From assembly GCF_003194605.1 (NCBI RefSeq), contig NZ_QHKY01000002.1, forward strand, positions 434,001-498,000: a stretch of DNA of 64,000 nucleotides. The letters run 5' to 3'. The notes under the pieces are model-generated. The model did no database searches and was not told the DNA's origin. It saw only the letters and a program-made list of their open reading frames with translations. Origin of the DNA: Nocardioides gilvus (lineage in GTDB: Bacteria > Actinomycetota > Actinomycetes > Propionibacteriales > Nocardioidaceae). The number at the start of each line of letters is the position of its first letter. Position 1 is the first letter of the stretch. The position numbers were made by a program, and so were the translations under genes. Below, piece after piece: positions 8,889-16,140 of this stretch.

Positions 8889-8908
8889 CAACCCTCCCCG
8901 TCCTCGGC

Positions 8909-9331
8909 TCAGCTCTCGGGGCCGGCGATGTTGACCATCCAGTTGATGCCGAACTTGTCGGTCAGCATCCCGAACTCGTCACCCCACGGAGCGCTTGCGA
9001 GCGGCTCGTTGACCCGACCCCCGACGGAGAGGCCCTCGAAGTAGCCGCGCAGCGCCTCAGCATCTTCCGCGTCGCCGGAGATCGAGACCGAGATGTTGTC
9101 GCCAGCAGTGACCGCCATCATCTCCGACGGGGCGTCGGCCACCATGAGGACGTAACCGGCGGTGGTCTCCAGGTGGCCGTGCATGACCTGGTCGGCCGGA
9201 ACGCCTTCCATGCCCGCCTCACCGAAGGTGCTGATGAGGGTCTCCCCACCCAGCACCGAGTGGTAGAAGTCGATCGCCTCCCGGGCCCGCCCGTCGAGGA
9301 TGCTGATGTAGGGGTTGAGCCTGCTTGCCAT
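8909..9331 (-). CDS. PhnB-like VOC superfamily protein 2
   Basis: A 140-aa paralogue of the downstream gene. Matching landmarks are YISILDGRAREAIDFYHS, VMHGHL and LTDKFGINWMVN. ATG 9331 has GGGAGAAG at good spacing. Tandem duplication followed by divergence is the simplest explanation for the pair, and together they might form heteromeric dimers. No specific substrate can be named from sequence, and no resistance function is shown. Confidence 0.85.
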   Translation of the reverse strand: MASRLNPYISILDGRAREAIDFYHSVLGGETLISTFGEAGMEGVPADQVMHGHLETTAGYVLMVADAPSEMMAVTAGDNISVSISGDAEDAEALRGYFEGLSVGGRVNEPLASAPWGDEFGMLTDKFGINWMVNIAGPES

Positions 9332-9414
9332 GTCTTCTCCCGCGCGTCGGTGTGGGTCAGCGGCAACGTCGAGCCGCGACCCTTGGCACGCTACGCCCGA
9401 GCACCGACAGTGCC

Positions 9415-9441
9415 CAGACCTCTTTCAGGGGATCAGGTCTG
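9415..9441 (-). terminator. Weak hairpin downstream of the antitoxin-like gene
   Basis: CAGACCT and AGGTCTG form a 7-bp stem with a 13-base loop just after the stop codon of the 9454-9846 gene. Confidence 0.4.
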
Positions 9442-9453
9442 CGGGAGCGGGGC

Positions 9454-9846
9454 TCAGGGGACAGGGCCGCTGGCGCCGGCGGGCGGCTCGGTGTCCTCGG
9501 GGGCAGCTGCGTCGACGGGCGGAAGTTCGATCGGGTCACCCACCGCAACGTCGCCCTCCCCCGCACCGGTAGCGCCACGGTGCTCGGCCACCTTCTCGAC
9601 GCCGGAGAGCAGCGTCGTCCGCAGCTTGGTGAGCTGGTCGGCGTACTTGCCCTCGGTCTTGGTGTTGATCGCCTCGGTGGCCTTGCCGAGCCAGCCGTCG
9701 ATGTCGTCGCGCTTGTCATGGGCCAGGGCGCCGGCCTTGGTGACGCCTTCCTTCACGAGCTGCTCGCCCTCGTCGACCAGGCTGGTCAACTGCGCCTCGA
9801 GGTCGACGTCCTTGATCTTTGCCTTGATGTTGTCCGCGAACGACAT
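9454..9846 (-). CDS. Small MT0933-antitoxin-like protein with Pro/Ala-rich tail
   Basis: A 130-aa hydrophilic helical protein. The first ~90 residues (MSFADNIKAKIKDVD start, then a helix pair ending in KTEGKYADQL) resemble the actinobacterial MT0933/Rv0909-type antitoxin-like family. The last 35 are acidic and rich in Pro and Ala. No signal peptide. In classical cases a toxin gene follows, but here the downstream neighbour is a VOC enzyme, so this is an orphan and the antitoxin label should be read as family similarity only. ATG 9846 follows AGGAGCACGCC. Confidence 0.6.
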   Translation of the reverse strand: MSFADNIKAKIKDVDLEAQLTSLVDEGEQLVKEGVTKAGALAHDKRDDIDGWLGKATEAINTKTEGKYADQLTKLRTTLLSGVEKVAEHRGATGAGEGDVAVGDPIELPPVDAAAPEDTEPPAGASGPVP

Positions 9847-9967
9847 GGCGTGCTCCTGTGTGTGGTCGTCGATTGGCTTGCTGCCAGAGTAGGCCGGTCG
9901 TCACAACGGTGCACCCGGCCCCATCTCGCCACCGGTGGCGTCGTGGCGCCGTGAGACCCTGTACCTC

Positions 9968-10579
9968 GTGGATCTTGTCGTCATCGCGCTCGCCTTCGCT
10001 GCCATCTTCGTCGTGGAGCTGCCCGACAAGACCTTCATCGCCACCCTGGTGCTGAGCACCAAGTTCCGCCCGCTCTACGTGTGGCTCGGCGTCGGCCTCG
10101 CCTTCGCCGTGCAGACCGGGATCGCAGTGGCCCTGGGCACGGCCGCCTCCTTCCTGCCCGAGGATCTGGTGCGCGGGGCGGCGGCGCTGCTGTTCCTCGT
10201 CGGCGCGATCCTGCTCCTGCGGGAGGCCCGCTCCGCCGACGCCGGCGAGTCGGAGACCGAGGACGAGTTCGCGGCCAAGGCCGCGGCACGTGGGGAGATC
10301 CACGGCGTCAAGGTGGTCGCCACGTCGTTCATCGTGCTCTTCGCCGCCGAGTGGGGCGACCTGTCCCAACTGCTGACGCTCTCGCTGGTGGCGAAGTACG
10401 ACGACCCGGTCTCCGTCTTCATCGGCGCTTGGTTCGCCCTGCTGGCGGTCTCCGGCCTGGCAGTGCTGGTGGGCCGGGTCCTGCTCACGAAGGTGAAGCT
10501 GTCGGTCCTGCACTACGTCGGTGCGACCGTATGCCTGGCGCTGGCGCTCTTCACCGCGTACGAACTGCTCCTGGCCTGA
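9968..10579 (+). CDS. TMEM165/GDT1 family divalent-cation (Mn2+/Ca2+) transporter
   Basis: A 203-aa six-helix membrane protein of the UPF0016/GDT1 family; bacterial members such as MneA/MntX-like proteins export Mn2+ or Ca2+ by cation/H+ exchange. The two signature motifs are visible: ELPDKT near residue 17 in helix 1 and EWGDLS at the start of the second half. An acidic cytoplasmic loop (ESETEDEF) separates the two three-helix repeats. Start is GTG 9968. I saw no yybP-ykoY-like Mn2+ riboswitch in the 120 bp upstream. A strong terminator follows. Confidence 0.9.
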   Translation: MDLVVIALAFAAIFVVELPDKTFIATLVLSTKFRPLYVWLGVGLAFAVQTGIAVALGTAASFLPEDLVRGAAALLFLVGAILLLREARSADAGESETEDEFAAKAAARGEIHGVKVVATSFIVLFAAEWGDLSQLLTLSLVAKYDDPVSVFIGAWFALLAVSGLAVLVGRVLLTKVKLSVLHYVGATVCLALALFTAYELLLA

Positions 10580-10604
10580 GCCGCCTGCGAACCGAAATGT
10601 GAAA

Positions 10605-10644
10605 GCCCAGCCGTTGTCGACGGGGGATACGACAACGGCTGGGC
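10605..10644. terminator. Strong bidirectional hairpin terminator
   Basis: A perfect 15-bp stem (GCCCAGCCGTTGTCG and its complement) with a 10-base loop lies between the GDT1 gene and the convergent DUF5926 gene. Confidence 0.85.
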
Positions 10645-10724
10645 GAGAGAAACCTACGTCACGGCCAAGGCAGAAACAACATCGCCCCACCGACGTCGAG
10701 GATGCCTCAGACGTATGGGGTCGA

Positions 10725-11684
10725 TCAGCGAATGGTGACCTGGCGATTGGCTAGGCCGGCCCGCGCCGAACGCTCCTCCTGGGTGAGGTCGCTGGTGTCG
10801 GCCAGCGCCGCGGCGAGGTCCCTGGCGAAGCGCTCGGCGCCCTCTTCCAACGCCTCAGCGCCGGTGCCCACCGGGAGGTCCCAGACCGGCGCCAACAGCC
10901 CGTGCGCGCGGAACATCCCGACGAGGCGCGACTCGGCCGCGACCGAGTCCTTGCCCGCCGCGTGCAGCCGCGACAGCGCCGTGAGCAGTGCGTCCTCGTC
11001 GTGCCCCATCACCCAACGCAGGTGCTCCTTGGTGCCGACGTCTGTCCAGTAGGCACCCTCGACTCCCTTGAGGCGTACGGTCGGCTGCGCGGTGGCGTTG
11101 ACCTGCTCGAGCGCCACCGCCATGGCCGGGTCCCGGTCCTCGACGTCGGCGATCCAGTAGTCGAACCCTTCGTGCACGGTGACGTCGAGCGAGGTGTTGG
11201 TGACGAGCTCCTGCAGGCGCGGGCCCTCGCCCGGGTCGGTGGTCAGCCCGACGGTGCCGACGTGCCCCTCCTCGGCCTGCTCGAGCGCTGCCACGAGCAC
11301 GGCCGCGAGGTCGCGGCTCGGGTCGCCGTAGTTGTGCTGGACCTGGAGCCCGAGCCACACCTCACCGGACTCGCGGACCATGGCCGGGGCACCTGCGGGG
11401 AGCAGGGTGCAGAGCTTGACCGTACGACTCCCAGCGCCCGGTACGCCGTCGGCCAGGGTCAGCGGGGCCGTGCCGGCGGGGACCAACTCGCGTAGCGCGA
11501 TCACGTCGCACTCGCCGGCCAGCCCTTCGAAGGGGCGCCCCACGAAGGGGGTGGTCACACCGTACGACGCGCCGTGGCACGCCTTGTAGCGCTTGCCCGA
11601 CCCACAGGGACAGGGCTGGCGGGGACCGACCTCACCGGGGGCGGTAGGGGCAACGTCACGGGTCTTGCGGGACTTCTTGGCCAT
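10725..11684 (-). CDS. DUF5926 protein with N-terminal SEC-C zinc motif
   Basis: A 319-aa soluble protein conserved in actinobacteria. It begins with a basic stretch, then a SEC-C metal-binding motif at about residues 24-38 (CPCGSGKRYKACH), like the zinc-binding tail of SecA that contacts SecB or ribosomes. The rest is the DUF5926 domain, whose function is unknown. The gene lies 10 bp downstream of a GDPD gene on the same strand, so both share an operon. The start ATG 11684 has a purine-rich GGAGAAACTACC-type neighbourhood on the other side only; no strong Shine-Dalgarno is seen. Confidence 0.85.
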   Translation of the reverse strand: MAKKSRKTRDVAPTAPGEVGPRQPCPCGSGKRYKACHGASYGVTTPFVGRPFEGLAGECDVIALRELVPAGTAPLTLADGVPGAGSRTVKLCTLLPAGAPAMVRESGEVWLGLQVQHNYGDPSRDLAAVLVAALEQAEEGHVGTVGLTTDPGEGPRLQELVTNTSLDVTVHEGFDYWIADVEDRDPAMAVALEQVNATAQPTVRLKGVEGAYWTDVGTKEHLRWVMGHDEDALLTALSRLHAAGKDSVAAESRLVGMFRAHGLLAPVWDLPVGTGAEALEEGAERFARDLAAALADTSDLTQEERSARAGLANRQVTIR

Positions 11685-11694
11685 GACGGAGAAA

Positions 11695-12474
11695 CTACCC
11701 GTCCAGCAGCTCCAGCATGTATCCCGGCCGATCGCTGATGACGGCCGTGACGCCGAGTGAGCGACACAGCTCGAGGTCAGCGCGCGTGTTGACCGTCCAC
11801 ACGTGGATCTCGCGGCCGCTCTCGACGAGCCGGCGGCCCAGACCGGGATGCTCCCGCAACTCCTTGATCCCGGGGCCCACGAGCCAGTCCCTGCCGATCA
11901 CCGCGCGCAACATCGGCCACATGTGCGCGCGCTCGATCAACTGGACCAGGCGTACGTCCGGGGCCATCCGCTCGACGCGTTGCAACGCGGCCCACGAGAA
12001 CGACATCACCCGGACCGGGGAGTCCTTGCCAGCCCACCCGAACTCACGCAGCAGTTCCACGAGGCGTCGCTCGACCAGACCGCCGTACCTCACCGGATGC
12101 TTGGTCTCCACCGCGATCTCGACCGGCCGCTCGTAGTCGCGCACCATCTCGAAGAGACGGCGCAGCGTGAGGACCGTCCGGTGGTCCGCATCGAGCTCCT
12201 CGGCCTCGTCGTCGAGCTCGCCCCACGGGTTCTTCCACGCGCTGAAGTCGAGTTGGCTGAGCTCGTCGAGGTTCATCGTGGAGACCGTGCCGCGGGTCTC
12301 CGCCGTACGCCGCAGGTCGCGGTCGTGCACGCAGACGAGGTGCCCGTCAGCAGTCAGCCGTACGTCGCACTCCAGCGCCTCGGCTCCGGCGTCGAGGGCT
12401 GCCACGTAGGCGCCCAAGGTGTGCTCGGCCTTCTCGTGGCTGGCGCCCCGATGGGCGACCACCTGCGGTCTCAT
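11695..12474 (-). CDS. Cytoplasmic glycerophosphodiester phosphodiesterase (GDPD)
   Basis: A 259-aa TIM-barrel enzyme that hydrolyses glycerophosphodiesters to glycerol 3-phosphate and an alcohol. Diagnostic features are HRGAS near residue 8 (catalytic His), E-x-D in LECDVRLTADG, the second catalytic His in VHDRDL, and E-x-K in VAVETKH. No signal peptide, so it acts inside on deacylated phospholipids, unlike secreted GlpQ. It sits 10 bp before the DUF5926 gene. Start ATG 12474. Confidence 0.92.
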   Translation of the reverse strand: MRPQVVAHRGASHEKAEHTLGAYVAALDAGAEALECDVRLTADGHLVCVHDRDLRRTAETRGTVSTMNLDELSQLDFSAWKNPWGELDDEAEELDADHRTVLTLRRLFEMVRDYERPVEIAVETKHPVRYGGLVERRLVELLREFGWAGKDSPVRVMSFSWAALQRVERMAPDVRLVQLIERAHMWPMLRAVIGRDWLVGPGIKELREHPGLGRRLVESGREIHVWTVNTRADLELCRSLGVTAVISDRPGYMLELLDG

Positions 12475-12506
12475 GAGACTGAGTGTGGCCCATCAGGGCC
12501 GATTGG

Positions 12507-12932
12507 TCAGGTGCCGAACCGCAGGATGCGCTGACGCTGCCATGCTCCTTCGAGCGAGTCGTACATCTGGTGGCACAGGAGACGGTCGATGTCGGTGCGG
12601 TGCTGGGGAAAGAAGTAGGTGTCGACCGGGAGGCCCTTGTCCGCGATGACCACGCGGAACGCCTGGAAGGCGGCCAGGCGTTTGGGCTCGTCCACCCCCA
12701 GGACCTCCGACAGCGTGATCTCCACGCCGGAACCCTCCGGCTTGCGCGGGTCGATGGTGCGCCAGATCAGCTGCTCGCTGGTCAGGAAGAGCACGCCCGA
12801 GACCTCCTCGGTGCCCTGGGCGCGACGCAACTGCGCGAAGTGCACAGGCTCCTCACCCTCGGCCAGGACCGTGCGCACCAGGGACCAGAAGGGGCCGCCG
12901 GTGAGTCGACCGATCAGATGGGACTTGCTCAT
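12507..12932 (-). CDS. Hypothetical PH/GRAM-like small protein
   Basis: A 141-aa soluble protein. After a short helical N-terminus it has a beta-rich core (VSGVLFLTSEQLIWRTID, then VEITLSEVLGV) and a final helix, a pattern typical of bacterial PH/GRAM domains, which often bind membrane surfaces or partners. No enzyme motif. The ATG at 12932 lacks an obvious Shine-Dalgarno, and the upstream ~100 bp hold two competing inverted repeats. It could be co-transcribed with the SRPBCC gene upstream, with the structured spacer controlling expression. Confidence 0.6.
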   Translation of the reverse strand: MSKSHLIGRLTGGPFWSLVRTVLAEGEEPVHFAQLRRAQGTEEVSGVLFLTSEQLIWRTIDPRKPEGSGVEITLSEVLGVDEPKRLAAFQAFRVVIADKGLPVDTYFFPQHRTDIDRLLCHQMYDSLEGAWQRQRILRFGT

Positions 12933-12966
12933 GGGGAGCAGGATATGGCGATTTTCCGTGACAGGT

Positions 12967-13039
12967 GGGGAAACCCGATGACTGGACGCTCGGGTTTCCC
13001 CCACCCCACTTGTGATCCGCATGCGCGTGAGCGTCCAGT
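12967..13039 (-). promoter_or_regulatory. Competing hairpins / possible pseudoknot in leader
   Basis: On the minus strand, ACTGGACGCTC (13039-13029), directly after the SRPBCC stop codon, is perfectly complementary to 12991-12981. That second segment is the loop of another hairpin with a perfect 12-bp stem (12990-13001 with 12967-12978, GGGGAAACCCGA). The two pairings either exclude each other or form an H-type pseudoknot. The G-rich stem could be a terminator of the upstream operon. Confidence 0.55.
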
Positions 13040-13540
13040 TCAGGGGCGCCATTCCGAGCCCGAGCCGACCATTCGCTCACCGGTCTCCAGGTAGGTCTTG
13101 AGGCCCGCCAGGCTCCACGGCCAGCCGCCTCCACCCTGGTTCGGGTCGTTGCCACCGGCGACCTCGTCGGCGTACTCCGGCGCAGCCGTGACGTCGTGGG
13201 TCAGTACGACCTTGGTCAGCGGGCCGTCGAACTCCGTCAGCTCCCAGGTGAGGCGGGTCGGCGTCGACTCCGGGTGCCAGGCGGGTTGCCAGCTCAGCAC
13301 CAGCAGCTTGCCGGGCTCGGCTGTCTCGATGGTGCCGGTGACGGCGACGTCGCCCATCCCGATCGCGCGCATCGCGTCGGTGGTGAGGTTGCGATAGACG
13401 CCGCCGGCACGCAGTTCGGCCACCACCTCGCCGCCGTAACCCCACTTGGTGGACCCTTCAGGGGTGGTGATGGCGTCCCAGACCTTCGCCGCCGAGGCGT
13501 TGATGTAGATCGTGTAGACCTGAACCAGGTTGGTGCTCAT
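13040..13540 (-). CDS. SRPBCC (AHSA1-like) domain protein
   Basis: A 166-aa START-like fold protein of the activator-of-Hsp90 homologue group, a hydrophobic-ligand-binding helix-grip domain. The N-terminal strand is VYTIYINASAAKVWDAITTP, and the C-terminal helix is SLAGLKTYLETGE. The start ATG 13540 has GGAGGAAGAG at ideal distance and overlaps the ArsR stop codon (ATGA), so translation is coupled. ArsR-SRPBCC pairs are widespread in actinobacteria and are thought to be small stress or detoxification modules; ligand unknown. Confidence 0.88.
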   Translation of the reverse strand: MSTNLVQVYTIYINASAAKVWDAITTPEGSTKWGYGGEVVAELRAGGVYRNLTTDAMRAIGMGDVAVTGTIETAEPGKLLVLSWQPAWHPESTPTRLTWELTEFDGPLTKVVLTHDVTAAPEYADEVAGGNDPNQGGGGWPWSLAGLKTYLETGERMVGSGSEWRP

Positions 13541-13920
13541 GACTCTTCCTCCGTGCTCGATGGACCGCTCTCGGACTCGAGGCGGCTCTTGAGGTCGAGC
13601 AGGACCGAGGCGATCCCGGCCCGCTCCGTGTACTTGCCGATCCACCGCTCGTGGATCTGTTGGATGGGCACGGCGTTGAGGAAGTGCCTCTTCTCGCGCC
13701 CCTGCTTCACGGCGGTGACCAGCGTCGCCTGCTCCAGCAGACGCAGGTGTTTGGCCACCCCGAACCGGGTCATCTCGACGTGGGCGTTGACCACGGCCTC
13801 GAGCTCGCCGAGCGTGCGCCCGTCCTGCTCGAAGAGGGCATCCAGGAGAAGACGGCGGACCGGGTCCGCCATCGCCTTGAACACCAGGTCGTCCGCCACC
13901 CGGCCAGCATAGGTGACCAT
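13537..13920 (-). CDS. ArsR-family transcriptional regulator
   Basis: A 127-aa winged-helix repressor. FKAMADPVRRLLLDAL is the classical ArsR helix 1, TRFGVAKHLRLLEQATLV the recognition region, and KQGREKRHFLN the wing. No Cys-x-Cys metal site, so it is the non-metal group found with SRPBCC partners. The ATG at 13920 lies inside a palindrome, and a GTG at 13899 (start VADDLVFKAMADP) would match usual ArsR length better and would leave the palindrome upstream as an operator. The gene overlaps the SRPBCC gene by 4 bp. Confidence 0.88.
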   Translation of the reverse strand: MVTYAGRVADDLVFKAMADPVRRLLLDALFEQDGRTLGELEAVVNAHVEMTRFGVAKHLRLLEQATLVTAVKQGREKRHFLNAVPIQQIHERWIGKYTERAGIASVLLDLKSRLESESGPSSTEEES

Positions 13921-13928
13921 TTGGTCAC
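13913..13928. promoter_or_regulatory. Palindromic operator candidate at the ArsR start
   Basis: GTGACCA-TT-TGGTCAC has perfect 7-bp arms. It overlaps the upstream ATG and lies 14 bp before the alternative GTG, as expected for an autoregulated ArsR operator. Confidence 0.5.
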
Positions 13929-13932
13929 ATGT

Positions 13933-15147
13933 CTAGGCCTGTTCGCGCAGGTACTTCCCGAAGTGCGGCACGGTGAAGGCGATCCGGCCGCGCTCCCCGG
14001 AGTAGATGAGGCCCTTCTTCAGCAGCGCGTCGCGCGCCGGGGAGAGCGACTGCGGCTTCTTGCCCAGCACCGCAGCCACGTCGGCGGTCGGCACCGAGCC
14101 GATGTCATCGACCTCCTCCTCGCCCGCCGCGGCGATCGCCACAGCCGCGTCCGCCATCGCACGCAGGTACTCCCGCTCCCCCGGTGTGGCGCGCTCGAAC
14201 CGTGATCCGAAGAAGCCCACCGCGAGCTCTGCCTCCGCCTCCGGGGACGCGACCGCGACGTCCTCGGCGGTGATCGGGGAGACGGGGGCCCGGTCCCAGA
14301 CGGCCTTGCCGTAGGCCTGGATGAAGTACGGGTAGCCGCCGGTGGCGGCGTACAACCTGGCCAACGCATCCACCGTGTAGAACGCGTCCTCGTCCTCGGC
14401 CGGCGCAGCCAGGGCGAGGTCGGCCGCCTCGCGCGCGAGCCGATCGATGCGCTGGTAGGAGAAGAGCCGCTCGGAGTACGACTTCGAGGCCGACAGCACT
14501 GCGGGCAGGTGGGGCAGGCCGGCGCCGACGACGATCACCGGCAGCCGCGACTGGCTCATCTCATGGCATGCCGCGCAGAGGGCGGAGATGTCCTCGGGCC
14601 CGAGGTCCTGCATCTCGTCGATGAAGATCGCCACTCCTTTGCCGACGTCCTGGGCGAGTCCCCCGACGTCGGTGAAGAGCTCGACCAGGTCGATCTCGAT
14701 GTCGCCGGAGTCGGCGCGCCCGCGCACCGGCGGCGCGTCGATGCCCGGGTTCCACTGCTCGCGCAGCTTTGCGTTCGGGCCGGCGTCGCGTTGGGCGAAG
14801 GAACGGATCACGCCGAGCACGTGATCGGTCTCGTCGGGCTGTGGGTGACCAAGCTCGCGTACGGCCTGGTGCAGCGCCGTCGACAACGGTCGACGCAACC
14901 CCTGGTCGGGGCGGGCCTCCAGCTTGCCTGTCCCCCACCGCTTGCGCACCGCCGCCGAACGCAGGGCGTTGAGCAGCACCGTCTTGCCGACACCGCGCAG
15001 GCCGGTCAGCACGATGGAGCGCTCGGGTCGCCCCTTCGAGACGCGCTCGAGGACCACGCCGAAGGCAGTCAGTTGGTCGTCGCGACCGGCGAGCTCGGGG
15101 GGACGCTGGCCGGCGCCGGGGGCGTACGGGTTTCTGATCGGATCCAC
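13933..15147 (-). CDS. Orc1/Cdc6-like AAA ATPase with C-terminal winged helix
   Basis: A 404-aa P-loop ATPase. Walker A is TGLRGVGKT (residues about 48-56), Walker B IFIDEMQDL. The C-terminal ~90 residues (VPTADVAAVLGKKPQSLSPARDALLKKGLI) read as a winged helix. The architecture resembles solitary actinobacterial and archaeal ATPases that may act on DNA or in conflict systems; no partner gene is next to it. Start is GTG 15147 (VDPIRNPYAPG). It diverges from the Fpg/Nei gene across an 81-bp spacer. Role unknown. Confidence 0.85.
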   Translation of the reverse strand: MDPIRNPYAPGAGQRPPELAGRDDQLTAFGVVLERVSKGRPERSIVLTGLRGVGKTVLLNALRSAAVRKRWGTGKLEARPDQGLRRPLSTALHQAVRELGHPQPDETDHVLGVIRSFAQRDAGPNAKLREQWNPGIDAPPVRGRADSGDIEIDLVELFTDVGGLAQDVGKGVAIFIDEMQDLGPEDISALCAACHEMSQSRLPVIVVGAGLPHLPAVLSASKSYSERLFSYQRIDRLAREAADLALAAPAEDEDAFYTVDALARLYAATGGYPYFIQAYGKAVWDRAPVSPITAEDVAVASPEAEAELAVGFFGSRFERATPGEREYLRAMADAAVAIAAAGEEEVDDIGSVPTADVAAVLGKKPQSLSPARDALLKKGLIYSGERGRIAFTVPHFGKYLREQA

Positions 15148-15228
15148 GATGTGAAGGTATCGGGCTGTCTAGCGATTGGCTTAGACATCTGCAGAGTGTC
15201 GGATAGGCGTCTCCACTACGCTCGACCC

Positions 15229-16110
15229 ATGCCTGAACTGCCCGAGGTGCACGCGCTGGCCCACGACCTCGACCAGCGCCTGCGGGATCGTCCGATCACC
15301 CGCATCGACCTGGCCGCGTTCAGCGCCCTGAAGACCTTCGATCCGCCGCTGCACGCGTTGCACGGCACCTTGGTCGAGTCGGTCACCCGGCACGGCAAGT
15401 TCCTCGACATCAACGCCTCCGGCGTCCACCTCGTCATCCACCTGGCCCGCGCCGGCTGGATCCGCTGGCGTGAAGAAGTCCCGGCGCTCCCGCCGAAGCC
15501 GGGCGGCAAGAGCCCGTTGGCAGCGCGCGTGGTCCTCGACGAGGACGAGGCCGGTCACACCAACGGTCTCGACGTCACCGAGGCCGGCACCAAGAAGTCA
15601 CTCGCCATCTACGTCACCCACGACCCGCTCACCCTGGAGAACATTGCCCGGCTCGGGCCCGACCCGCTGGGCGTGGACTTCACCCTCGAACTCTTCGCGG
15701 AGATCCTCGCCGGGGCCGGGCGCTCGCAGATCAAGGGCGTGCTGCGCCACCAAGGCACCATCGCCGGGATCGGCAACGCCTACTCCGACGAGATCCTGCA
15801 CGCGGCGAAGATGTCCCCCTTCAAGCCGGCCAGCAGCCTGGAGGACGCCGACATCGCGCACCTCTACTCCGCCGTGCGCGACACCTTGACCGAGGCCGTC
15901 GAGCGCAGCACCGGCCTGGCCGCAAGTGAGCTCAAGGGTGAGAAGAAGTCGCACATGGCCGTCCACGGCCGGACCGGTGAGAAGTGCCCGGTCTGCGGCG
16001 ACGTCGTCCGCGAGGTCTCCTTCGCCGACTCGTCACTGCAGTACTGCCCCACCTGCCAGACCGGCGGGAAACCGCTGGCGGACCGGCGTACGAGCAAGTT
16101 CCTGAAGTAG
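15229..16110 (+). CDS. Formamidopyrimidine-DNA glycosylase / endonuclease VIII family (Fpg/Nei)
   Basis: A 293-aa base-excision repair enzyme that removes oxidised bases and nicks the AP site. The N-terminus is MPELPEV, with Pro2 as the Schiff-base nucleophile and Glu3. The conserved lysine is in TRHGKFLD, an H2TH domain contains GIGNAYSDEILHAA, and the C-terminal zinc finger has C-x2-C pairs in CPVCGD and CPTCQT followed by a short basic tail. Length is typical of the actinobacterial Fpg/Nei subfamily, whose lesion preference varies. ATG 15229 follows a TACGCT -10-like box at leaderless distance. Confidence 0.92.
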   Translation: MPELPEVHALAHDLDQRLRDRPITRIDLAAFSALKTFDPPLHALHGTLVESVTRHGKFLDINASGVHLVIHLARAGWIRWREEVPALPPKPGGKSPLAARVVLDEDEAGHTNGLDVTEAGTKKSLAIYVTHDPLTLENIARLGPDPLGVDFTLELFAEILAGAGRSQIKGVLRHQGTIAGIGNAYSDEILHAAKMSPFKPASSLEDADIAHLYSAVRDTLTEAVERSTGLAASELKGEKKSHMAVHGRTGEKCPVCGDVVREVSFADSSLQYCPTCQTGGKPLADRRTSKFLK

Positions 16111-16140
16111 CCCGGGCGCACGTGCCGGCGGCGCGGCGTA

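Noticed and set aside
9847..9967. Mn2+ (yybP-ykoY) riboswitch before the GDT1 gene
   Set aside because: The region is short and I found no paired conserved loops of that class.
15148..15228. PafBC or LexA motif before the Fpg/Nei gene
   Set aside because: GTGTCGGAT is present but the spacing to TACGCT is 12 instead of 8, and no GAAC-N4-GTTC box is seen.
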